64,000 bases of DNA from positions 604,036 to 668,035 of the forward strand of contig ML976993.1 in NCBI GenBank assembly GCA_010015675.1. The letters run 5' to 3'. Made by a program: the position numbers and the translations under genes. Positions 53,908 to 63,152 of the stretch are shown piece by piece. The number at the start of each line of letters is the position of its first letter. Position 1 is the first letter of the stretch. The notes under the pieces are model-generated. The model made no database searches, was not told the DNA's origin, and worked only from the letters and a program-made list of their open reading frames with translations. Origin of the DNA: Byssothecium circinans (Eukaryota > Ascomycota > Dothideomycetes > Pleosporales > Massarinaceae).

Positions 53908-54950
53908 CTATGGCTGAACATGGGGGAGTCCAAACAAGACGTGGACAATGTCTCTTGCAGCATGGTTCCTGAGAGAATCCTCAGAGTCATGCTCTACCAT
54001 GGGGCCCAATTCCTGCTCAAGCTCATATAGAGCCTTCGCATAGTCCATGTTTCGCTCGACTTGCTCGATAGGATGGCCCCGCGTACGATAGTTGAGGAAC
54101 TTCTGGCGCGTATCGAGGACCTCGAAGATCGTGGCCTGAATGGGCTCGGGCAGCAACGCTCGGTCTTGGCTGTCGTTGATGATGAGGTTGTCTTGTGGGT
54201 AAATGGGCTTGAACTTGACAACTGCGTTGCGAACCATCTCGACACGATCATGGATGGTGAGGGTGGTTCGGTTGGCCTTCTTGTGAGCGATGAAGCGTAT
54301 TTCAAGGCTGTTGTCGTCGTTGATGGTGTACTCCTCGTCCGTGCTTGAGAGATCGGTGTTGAAGTCAGACATACTGGTGTTGCCTGTAGTCTCGGGCATT
54401 GGGTTGCTGGAGGCGCCAGTATTCCCGCTAGGCAACCTGGAGTCAGACCTATCAATGTCAGCATCAGCGGACGAGGAATTCATGCATGGGATGCAGCGGT
54501 ATCCGCGATGGGGGTCGTACAGCACGATGAGCAACGAGTTGAGCTCACGGATATCGGCTAAGGCGGCAGCCACACTACGCGGTCGAGGCTCCTTTGGATT
54601 ATATTCATTGAAGAGTTCCCGCATGAGAACAGGCAGGATGTGGAAGACCTGTTCACTTGTAGCCTTTGTGAAGTAGTCAAGGTCGGTGTCAAAGCCATAC
54701 CTATCGAGCCACGTATATGCTTTGAAGCGGCTCTGTATTTCAGCGTACGCGATTAGTGAGCGTCACACATGGTCCGTAGCTTGAGGTCACTTACACCTTT
54801 AGAGCGCAGGGTCGTAGTTTTCCAGACTACGCCTTCGGGGATGTGGTTTCCGGGACCCTTCGTGTTTGCCAAATTCTTCCCATCCAGCTCATGTTCTTCC
54901 TCGGACTTGGACTTATTCGCGATTGCTTCTTCCGGTCGCTTTGAGGCCAT
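53908..54950 (-). CDS. Orphan family protein E, 326 aa
   Basis: Exons 54795-54950 and 53908-54732; the 62-nt intron has GTAAGT and CAG and joins in phase (TLRSKG-SRFKAYTWLD). No known domain. The N-terminal ~50 residues are charged. Then comes a mostly helical region (FTKATSEQVFHILPVLMREL, SVAAALADIRELNSLLIVLYD), a Ser-rich disordered stretch with a Cys pair (RCIPCMNSSS), and a structured end. The last ~60 residues (FLNYRTRGHP ... ELEQELG ... HAARDIVHVLFGLP) follow the pattern of the C-terminus of protein C (FI.Y...HP ... AAAEIVDELF). It is the only gene of the cluster on the minus strand. Confidence 0.75.
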
Positions 54951-55949
54951 GATTGTTGGTCGTCGCTGGAGATTGTAGCGGGTGTATGCGGGGTTGGAGA
55001 TTTCGGGCCTGCTGCTGCTGCGTCTCGGGTGCGGAAGTACGTTCGATCACTACAAACTGTTCTTGAAGTGCCTTGTAGTGTACCTAGTCAATTATGGCGA
55101 TTTCTGATGGGGTTGTATTGTCAATGTGTTATAGTAGAGGAACTAGTATGGGAAGGCTGTTATTTATTAGCCACGGCTCCAAAAAGTCAGCACGTGGCTC
55201 GGCTGGGAGGCAGGCAATTTATGTAAGCGGGGCTAATAGGAGGGTTTAGCTTTGGAAAGTGACGGTTGATGCGTGACTATTTGCGATTAACTCGTTAGGG
55301 TCTAGTGCGCCCTCATGAGCCTTGAATTTTTATCGTAAACAAGCGTTTGCTTCTTTGATTCGAGAATATTTCCCGCTATCCTAGGCACTAAGTCCTGAGA
55401 CCATGTAGGGAGTGGATATCTAGGTATCCTTAATTCAGCACAAGATGAGTGTGCCCTCCATTTAACCAGTCATTTCACTTAGCATTAAACATGCGGTGTG
55501 GTCAAGTAGGGCTTCTGAGCTGTTGATTCAATATGTAGTGTCCAGTGTGAGTGTATGTACCCATCACGTGATGGATAAACTCAAAGTGACCTCATATCAG
55601 CGGCAGTACTGGAAGACCAAACTGAAAAGCATCACATAAGCATTCACATTTTATTATAGAAAGATCCACATTGATCTCTGTACCCTTGGAAGAAGATTAT
55701 CTATGACGCATGTTTACGATACGCGCGCTTTCCTTAACTCACACTGCACACCTTCCTCACTCTTACTCCCACCGCGTAGTCGGGTGGTTAGCGTCCGCAC
55801 AGACTCAGGCAAAAATACATACGAAATCTTCGTCCGCTTCAAAACTCTCTTTCTTCACACCATCTGCAACATTGCAACTTTCAATTGCACACCACAACTT
55901 CGTAACTAGTCTTTACCAGAAACCTTACATCTCTCTCCGTAACATCTAA
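54951..55949. other. 1-kb intergenic region between divergent genes E and F
   Basis: No gene. CACGTG sites at 55191 and 55565. The last 200 bp are C-rich leader of gene F. Confidence 0.5.
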
Positions 55950-57419
55950 ATGGCGGACTTACAACCTCCTGGCCGGCCGGCCCTCCATCCACTTGCGGAC
56001 AGATCAGTTGCGGAAGGTCCGTACCCTCCCGGGACCGACGATTGCGGGATTTGTGATGAGGATTTCGCTTTCAGAAACGATAATGCGGACTGCGAAGGTT
56101 CTGATCCTGTCGTGCAGCTTCCTTGCGGTCATGCATTTCATCAAGCTTGCGTCTTGCAGTGGATGTTGCTCCCGTCCAACATTTGCCCGGTATGTTACTC
56201 TCGCATAAATGGCAAGAGCCATACTGATATCCTCCCCTTTCTAGACATGCCGTGCGGTGATATTTCCACAAGTCAACCTTGCAGAGCGTGGCCGCTATCG
56301 GTCTGCGGACGAACCTGCCCGTCCACTTCCTGCGACCCCTATAGCAGCTCCTGTAACTCGAACTGCGGCGCATCCTGCAGACAACCGTTCTGCTTCTGAG
56401 ATTCTCGCGGAACTGGCAATCCTATCTGCGCCTGCGGAACCCTCCACTTTGCGGTTTCCACTCTCGTCGCGCGCTATTGCGGACAATCGTGAGATATTGG
56501 CGATCACCGCGGACCTTGCGAACAATGGGGCAGATCCTCCTGAGCGTGGCCTGCAGGATGAGTTTTACAATGGCGATTGGGGCTTTCTGCGCATCGATCG
56601 CCAAATCCAGGCAGTACTCTTGCGGATTCACCTGCGCGAAACGGAGCGAATTGCTCGTATGCGCGACGTGGAGGAGCGGAACGAGTAAGTGCCCAAGTGC
56701 AATATTCCAAAGTAACCAGACTAATGTTCCATAGACAAACCCGACACTTGCGGCGTATGCTGGACTTGTTCCATTTCCAACGGGATATGCTTCTCCCCCC
56801 CGGAATCTTGGCCGCTCGTCGGATCAACGCTCCCGCGCTTCAACTTCCGGCCAACTTTCCTGCGGCTGATGCTGAGGAATTTAATGCGGCCCTTGAACAT
56901 TGGGCATTCCTGCGGACCGCTCTGATCGCTCCAGAGCTACACAAAGCGCCAGAGTTAATCTGCGGTCTGTATCGGCGGCAGACTGAGCTGACTCTTGCGC
57001 CCTATGAGCCTACTGGCGCTGACCTCCTCGAGCGCGAGCATTTTAAGGATTCACAATACCAGCAATGGCGTGCAGCACGTGAGAGGCATCCAGATTTTCT
57101 GCGATCACCTCCTGCAGAGCCTTTGCGACCTGATCAGTTCTACGAGTGGCACGTCTCACTCTCACCCAACTCAGAGTTGGTCCAATCTGCATGTTTGCGT
57201 CAAATCAACGCGTATTTACGTGAGAATCACAATAGAGATCCTTATGATCATGTGCGAGGCCTTTGGGAAGAATTTGCGAACATGGACTGGCCGCAGCTGC
57301 TCCAATGCTTTGGCGGTCCTGAAAATATGCGAACTCCTTATCTCTTGCGGCCTACTCCTCCTATGCGGCCTCTGCGGGGAACTGTACCTTTGCGAAACCA
57401 AACGCGTCGGCTTTTATAG
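55950..57419 (+). CDS. RING-H2 finger protein (orphan family F), 454 aa
   Basis: Exons 55950-56189, 56245-56684 and 56735-57419. The first junction turns NICP into NICP-TCRAVIFPQ, completing a RING-H2 finger with Cys32, Cys35, Cys59, His61, His64, Cys67, Cys79 and Cys82 (CGICDEDF ... LPCGHAFHQACVLQW ... CPTC). This is the strongest evidence for a ubiquitin E3 role. The second junction (GTAAGT, ATAG) joins ERNE-QTRHLRRML. The rest is helical, Arg/Leu-rich and unknown. Near the end LWEEFANMDWPQLL shares EFANMD with protein G. The gene is unusually rich in the pentamer TGCGG. No membrane segment. Without the first intron the finger would lose its last Cys pair. Confidence 0.85.
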
Positions 57420-58146
57420 TTCTGTAGCTCTAGGGTTTCTGCCCCAATTAATTATATGAAATATCCCCAGATCCAATACCTGCCGCTCTGCTATATCATT
57501 GAAAATATTTCGCGTATCGCGTTACTATCGCAGCTCAGGAATTAAGTGAAGCATTTGGCATTGAGTCCCCTTCGATACATTTTTCAGAGGTTACTGTTAC
57601 GTTATTTTTCAAGACCATAATAGGAAAATATAGCATTTACTTACTAGTAGTACTATAATGGTTTATTAACTAAAAACTACCTATTTATGTATCGTTACTA
57701 ATTATTTGAAGACGGACTCTGGTCATGTGATATGATCACATGACCATCTCCCTACATCGTCTTCCTCTGTTGTTGCTGCTTGATCACTCAATCAATCACT
57801 TTCTCCCACGCACTCAGAGCCTCATTTAAACATTAATTACTCGAATTAGGCTCTTGAAATTAGTCATAAGCTTTAGACAAAAGCATTGATAAAGGAGACT
57901 TTAAGCTTGCTGCCATAGCAACTGCGTGTGATGTAAGGTTTTTGCAAGCTCAATAGCGCATATACGCACGATCCACGTGTTCGGGACAAACACTAGCGTT
58001 TACAGAACGATCTGGTATCTGCAGCTTAATTTGCTTACTTCCACATTCTATTTCGCTCCCCCTACCTATCGCGCAACCAACTTTCGATATTGCGACAGTC
58101 CCTACAGCCACAGCCTTACGTCCCATCCCAAGCACGCAACATCATC
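57420..58146. other. AT-rich intergenic region
   Basis: No gene. Contains the 25-bp inverted repeat listed separately. Confidence 0.5.
57721..57745. repeat. Perfect inverted repeat, 11-bp arms, 3-bp spacer
   Basis: Arms GGTCATGTGAT and ATCACATGACC separated by ATG. Lies ~400 bp upstream of gene G and ~300 bp downstream of gene F. Could be a binding site for a dimeric transcription factor or a terminator-like hairpin. Confidence 0.7.
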
Positions 58147-58978
58147 ATGGTTAACTCCAAAGCCCCAAAAGCTCCTAGAGGTGAGTTCATGACCTTGATG
58201 ATGCGTCCGTCCATCATAGGCTCAGAAACTTACCATCATGGCGCTAAACCACTCAGTAGTTCAAAAACCCATTTTCGACAAGGACAGCATTCTCCACAAT
58301 CCTTCCAAATGCATGACGGACGAACAGCTAGCTGCAGCTGATGCTGTCGACTACGGTTTCAAGAACGCTCGCCAGCCGGCCGAATACGCCGGTCCATCTC
58401 TTCCCACAGTTGCGACGCTGTCCAACCCCAGGTCAAAAAAGGATTTGATTCAACTGCTGGGAAATTCTCTCTGGTGCCTCCGCAACATGCTACTTCCTGA
58501 AGTGCACAACATCCTCGAAGATCGTCCATACACCACTGCGGAGGATCCTATCGCGCAAGAGTTTGCGAACATGGACCTACCGCTCAATCTGGAGGTACAA
58601 GACTTGTTGCGCATCGTGCTGTACTACGACCTCAAGATTCTCCCTGAGACAGAAATGAACCCGGAGGAGGAGGGTTTACTCGTGGAGTTCAATGGGTTTC
58701 GCACTTTCTTCTTCGAGAAGTTGTGCAGGCTGCTGGGAAAGCAGATTCCTGGACGCGAGTCTGAGAAAGATACATGGGCGAGGATCATCCTCGACCAGGT
58801 TATTGGGAAGGAGAGCGACTTGTATAAGGACGGGGATCTTGAGCAGGCGCAGAAGTGGGAGTTTGGATTTAATGAACAGACGGGACAATGGTGGAAGGAG
58901 AAGTTCGTCAAAGCTTTGCCCACACCAACGGAGTTGATTGACGGAATTCCGAATGAAGAGACAGTGGAGGTTAACTAG
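58147..58978 (+). CDS. Orphan family protein G, 251 aa
   Basis: Preferred model: exon 58147-58180 (MVNSKAPKAPR) spliced over a 76-nt intron (GTGAGT, GCTAAAC, CAG) to 58257-58978. A single-exon start at 58238 (MALNHSVVQKP, 246 aa) is also in frame. No known domain. The protein is helical: DLIQLLGNSLWCLRNMLLPEV, FRTFFFEKLCRLLGKQI, DTWARIILDQVIGKESD. The block QEFANMDLP matches protein F, with 19 of 20 identical bases. Residues ~184-194 may correspond to the C-terminal motif of A and C. After the stop the same frame continues protein-like for ~40 codons with two stops, so the end may be recently shortened. Confidence 0.72.
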
Positions 58979-59546
58979 GGAGATACTGGCGACTAGGCGG
59001 TTGAGCTCGAAGGTATGGGCTATGGATATCGACCCTATGGGTTTCCCGGGTCATCTACAGGGTGGAGGAGTACTGAGGGGCATCAATGAACAGTCAGCTC
59101 CTGTTGTTTTCCAAATACCGCCTCAAGCCATGGACCCCAACTTCGATTGGTTTGTACAAAACCAATGATCGCGGCTCCTAGACCGTCCACATTCAATATC
59201 CAAAACGTAAAGCCTTTACGTTTCATGATTGCGTAAGGACGGTATCTTTAGATCATACTCTTCTCTTCATACCTAGATCCATCTGAGCGGCATCGCGCAA
59301 TGTAATCATTTCTGAAACTGTAAGCTTGCGAATGATTGTTAATCTGTATTTGGCCTCAGTTCGTGAACGCAATGAGCTACAGGGGGAAACGAATAGCTCG
59401 CGCAAGAAATCAAGCAATCCATAAATACTTCCCAAGCGTACAGGTTATACGCAACGCAATCGTCCAGTCACACAGGAACCTTTTCAATGATCATAAATAA
59501 ACATCAAGTGCCCAGTTCCACATTTCCTTACAACACATTTCTCATC
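58979..59546. other. Intergenic, with protein-like frames after gene G
   Basis: Just after the gene G stop the same frame, interrupted by TAG twice, reads VELEGMGYGYRPYGFPG before a final stop near 59090. Another frame (58938-59168) also reads protein-like (GINEQSAPVVFQIPPQAMD). This may be former coding sequence. Confidence 0.4.
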
Positions 59547-59843
59547 ATGGCCTCTTCAATCGCTTCAGATGATACTCTTGACACCAGTCTCACCAGCGAG
59601 CACATCGCATACACCAAAGAATGCCTGGTTCGCATTCGGCACTTCCTCGAGAACCTGGTCATTGATGGGAACCTCCTGGGGAAATCCTGGTACCATTGGC
59701 TAAACAAAGACGGGCAGCGCATGGAAAAGGATTTGGACCCTCGTCTGTGGGCTTTCCTCACAGTCAACGAGCCACAAGAACTTCTCGCCAATGCATCGGT
59801 ACAGACAGAACTTCTCGAAATCTACGGGCCAACAGAAGATTAA
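59547..59843 (+). CDS. Orphan small protein H, 98 aa
   Basis: ATG at 59547 in the context CATCATGG, as in genes G and others nearby; an in-frame ATG 60 bp upstream (59487) is less likely. Helical, no signal peptide and no recognised domain (AYTKECLVRIRHFLENLVID, QELLANASVQTELLEIYG). It may be a shortened relative of the F/G group (a C-L-x-R-x-R/N-x-L pattern), but this is weak. Downstream sequence has a recent 32-bp duplication. Confidence 0.5.
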   Translation: MASSIASDDTLDTSLTSEHIAYTKECLVRIRHFLENLVIDGNLLGKSWYHWLNKDGQRMEKDLDPRLWAFLTVNEPQELLANASVQTELLEIYGPTED

Positions 59844-60494
59844 CAAGAAATCGAAATTGGACGAAATAAAGCCGTCGTGGGAGAGTTCTCGAAGATTTTA
59901 TATTCTTATGGAGAGTGGTGATGAGAGGTTCGATGCAAAGTGGAGAGTGGTGATGAGAGGTTCGATGCAAAGTGGAGAGCTGAGATTGAGAAGAGATGGA
60001 ACTCACGGTGTGGAAGAATGTTAAAATGCTGCTTGCCTGGGGGGATGTCGAGGTGTCGCTTCATAAGCGTGGGAATTTGGATGACCTTGGTAGAGAAGGA
60101 ATGGGGGGTTGGCTGTAGACATATTGAACTCTATGTTTAAGGTGTGGTTGGATGGTTTGGTGGCGAGAATTAAAGTCGTCGGGGATTTGGAGGCAGCGTT
60201 TGAACATGTGTTGTGATTTGAAGATTACAGCGCGGAGCAATTTCTCTAAGCTTTGCAATTTGGCGTATTAGAGTCATGTATCTAAAATTTTGAAGATCCT
60301 TCCCTGATATGGTCTCATATTAGCCCAAGGAATGTAGTTTTGTTGTGGTTGAAGCGAGGAATGCGCGGTATCCCCCACCGACTCTCAACTATAACACTGT
60401 TCACATCTAAACACCTGAGCCTCGCCTATGCGTTAAGTCTCACTCCAAGAGCTTGACCTCCATATTCTTCATTTACCTACACAGAGCTGCTACA
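59844..60494. other. Intergenic region
   Basis: No supported gene; holds the 32-bp tandem duplication and the promoter of the spherulin-like gene. Confidence 0.5.
59910..59973. repeat. Perfect tandem duplication, 2 x 32 bp
   Basis: The unit beginning GGAGAGTGGTGATGAGAGG at 59910-59941 is repeated without a mismatch at 59942-59973, followed by the first six bases of a third copy. Perfect identity implies recent origin. Confidence 0.95.
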
Positions 60495-61862
60495 ATGCCG
60501 AAGCCTCAGAAATCCACAGAGAAAATCTTCCTCCACCCCTGCCACGCCTCCACCTCAGCGCACGCCACCTGCTCAAATTCCTGCCTCCAAATCCACAGTC
60601 CCACGGCCTCAACCCCAAACCTCCTCTCACCCTACAGCGCCTCATCCTCATCAACACGCCTCCACCCACACAGCGCCACGTCCTCGACCACGAAACTCCT
60701 CCAGCCAACCACGAACAGCGCCACCTCTTCAACCACAAAACTCTCACATCTGAACAGCGCGGAGTCATCGACGTCGAAATTGTTGCCTGCCTCTGCAAAT
60801 GCCTCATCATCGAGGATATCGCTCGTAGTCCCAGAAATGCATCCACGATGGCATCAAGGTGCAGGTCCCCACGCAAGGGGTAAGAGACGAAATGCCGGGA
60901 TAGGCGACATTGACGAACACGTTTTCGCTCGATCAGTGACCCTAACACTAGCTCTCCTCTTCATTATAGGCATCCCACTCGGTGCGATCCTGCCGCAAAA
61001 GTACGTTAAGCAGTTACCCATCAACGTGCTGGTACCGCTGTACATTGACCCGACTTCCGGAGGCTGGGAAAGACTGTTCAATGCGTGAGTGCTCACTCTC
61101 TCCACTCTTTCTGCCTCCAGCACCAGAACAAGTAACGCTGATACGATGCGACGTGAGAACAGCGTAATCAAACACAGCGAGACAAACTTCACCGTCATCG
61201 TCAACCCCTCTCACGGTCCGGGAACTGCAGCCTGGCCATCGGGAATCTACGTCGAGGCGCTGGAAAGACTGAACAAGTTCTCCAACGTGCAAACAGTGGG
61301 GTACATCGACACCGAGCGTGGTGCGCGGTCCAACGTCACTGTTTTCAAAGAGGTCGAAACGTACGCGGGTTGGAATCAGAGCAAGATCGCGGTTTCGGGT
61401 ATCTTTTTCGATCGCACGCCGTTTGAGGAATGGGAACGGGAAGGCAACAATACCAGTGACGAGGGAACAGCGAAAGAGTATCTCAGGAATATCACGGAGG
61501 CTGTAAGGCATGCAGAGGGATTTCTGAGACGGAAGGTTGTGATACATAGCCCAGGGAGCGTTCCGAATGTGAATTTGACGAGCGCGCACGCGGATGTGAC
61601 GGTTGTATTTGAGGGTGCATATGCGGAGATACCGGCGCGAGGATGGATGAGGGAGAAACTCGTGTCGTTGGGAAAGAGGAGGGAGGAATTTGCGTATTTG
61701 GTGCATGATGTGCCGAAAGGGATTAAGAGAGGAGGCGTGAGGAGGATTATCGATGGGTCGAGGCGGAACATTGAGTGGCTGTTTGTGACGAATCAGGGTG
61801 GAGATGATAGGTATGAAGAATACGGGGATGGGTGGGAAGATTTTCTGGACTTGACATGGTAG
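60495..61862 (+). CDS. Spherulation-specific family 4 (spherulin-4-like) protein, membrane-anchored, 441 aa
   Basis: Exons 60495-61084 and 61127-61862. The intron is short (42 nt, or 36 nt with an alternative AG at 61120; both keep frame). Residues 1-150 are Ser/Thr-rich with imperfect repeats (SATSSTTKL, SAESSTSKL) and presumably cytoplasmic. Residues ~155-178 form a transmembrane segment (VTLTLALLFIIGIPLGAIL). The spherulin-4 domain follows: INVLVPLYIDPTSGGWERL, NFTVIVNPSHGPG, FSNVQTVGYIDT, VSGIFFDRTP, IHSPGSVPNV, YAYL-type end. The fold is a predicted TIM barrel related to endo-alpha-1,4-polygalactosaminidase-like enzymes; activity is unproven. Tandem neighbour of a soluble copy at 62063. 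Confidence 0.87.
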
Positions 61863-62062
61863 CATGGCTGAAGGCTGAGTTTGAATAAAAAGCCTGGCAC
61901 ACGTACATAAGCGTAGTTTCGCATTCGTGATGAAGTTAGACGTTGCTATCTTTCAGGTTACGGCTGCTTCTGCCTATTCATCCGTTAGCGCATGCAGGGG
62001 TACGGGAAAAGGTATTAAAGCACATCCACCATCCGCAAGAAAGACGTTAATCAACTTTCAAA

Positions 62063-62928
62063 ATGCCGACACCCCCTAAGTCAAAAATCCTCCTGCCGCT
62101 ATACATATACCCAGGTCCAGGAAAATGGGACCCGCTCTTTAAAGCGTACGTCTGCTGTCCAAAATAACCGGGCGTCCATATCGCTCACGAAGTCATAGAA
62201 TCGAAGCGCATCCTACTCTTAACTTCCTTGTCATCATCAACCCCAATAGTGGACCAGGCTCGGAGCCGTGGTGGCCAAATGTAGACTACGTGCGTGATAT
62301 CTCAAAATTGAACGCGTACACGAATGTGCAAACACTCGGCTACGTGGCGACAACGTACTGCAAGCGGCCAGTCAAAGAGGTGTTCGCAGATATCGCAAAG
62401 TATGCGGTGTGGTCGGAGGATGAAAGGTGTCCGGGGCTAGGCGTGAACGGGATCTTTTTCGATGAGACGCCAAATCTGTACTCCGAGGACGTGAAGATGT
62501 ACTTGGATGCGATTTCAGCAAGTGTGAAGAGCTCAGAGGGAATATCGGGTGATCGAATGGTATGTCTTGGAAAGAAACACGGCGTGTCGAGCTGCTGGCT
62601 GATGTAGATGTGATTCCAGGTCATCCACAACCCGGGCACAGCGGTCGAAGAAGGTCTTGCACATCTGGGCCCGGACATAACGACGGTGGCTGAAGTAGCA
62701 CATCGCGACTTTGATTCTGGGGAGTTTCAGCTTTGGCTGAACAGATCGCCTTGCAGTCGAGAGAAGTCGAGCTACATGATTCACTCTACTCCGGAGGATA
62801 AAGTAGAGGAGCTTGTGCTGACGGCGCGAGAAAGAGCGGCGTACATTTTTGTGACCGATCTGGACGTCGACTACTACCATAGCTTTGGAGGCGGGTGGGA
62901 GCGTTTCGTTGCAGCCATGGCAGAATAA
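62063..62928 (+). CDS. Spherulin-4-like protein, soluble copy, 250 aa
   Basis: Exons 62063-62145, 62199-62559 and 62620-62928; phases agree. Starts almost at the domain itself (SKILLPLYIYPGPGKWDPLF) without a signal peptide or anchor. The family blocks are kept: FLVIINPNSGPGSEPWWP, YTNVQTLGYVATTY, VNGIFFDETPN, VIHNPGTAVEEGL, YIFVTDLDVDYYHSFGGGW. The first intron sits at the same codon as in the upstream copy (after the LFKA / LFNA block), which supports a tandem duplication. Ends 79 residues after the IHNPG block, as expected for the family. Probably cytosolic, or non-classically secreted. Confidence 0.88.
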
Positions 62929-63152
62929 GTGACTTTGGTTGACATGATATCGCCTCTCGCGGGATTGTAAGAGCCGGCAGTAGCACCTATGTTAAAGTCA
63001 CCGTCAGAACTCTGGCAGAACTACGCAAACTATCTATGTGAAGAAGCGACCTTTTAGTCTCTATCTTAGTGCCGACTTTCTCTGCTCCACCTGAGATCAC
63101 GCACAATAGGTGTGGTTATATTCAGGATAGAGACCCTTAGTAAAGGATGTCA

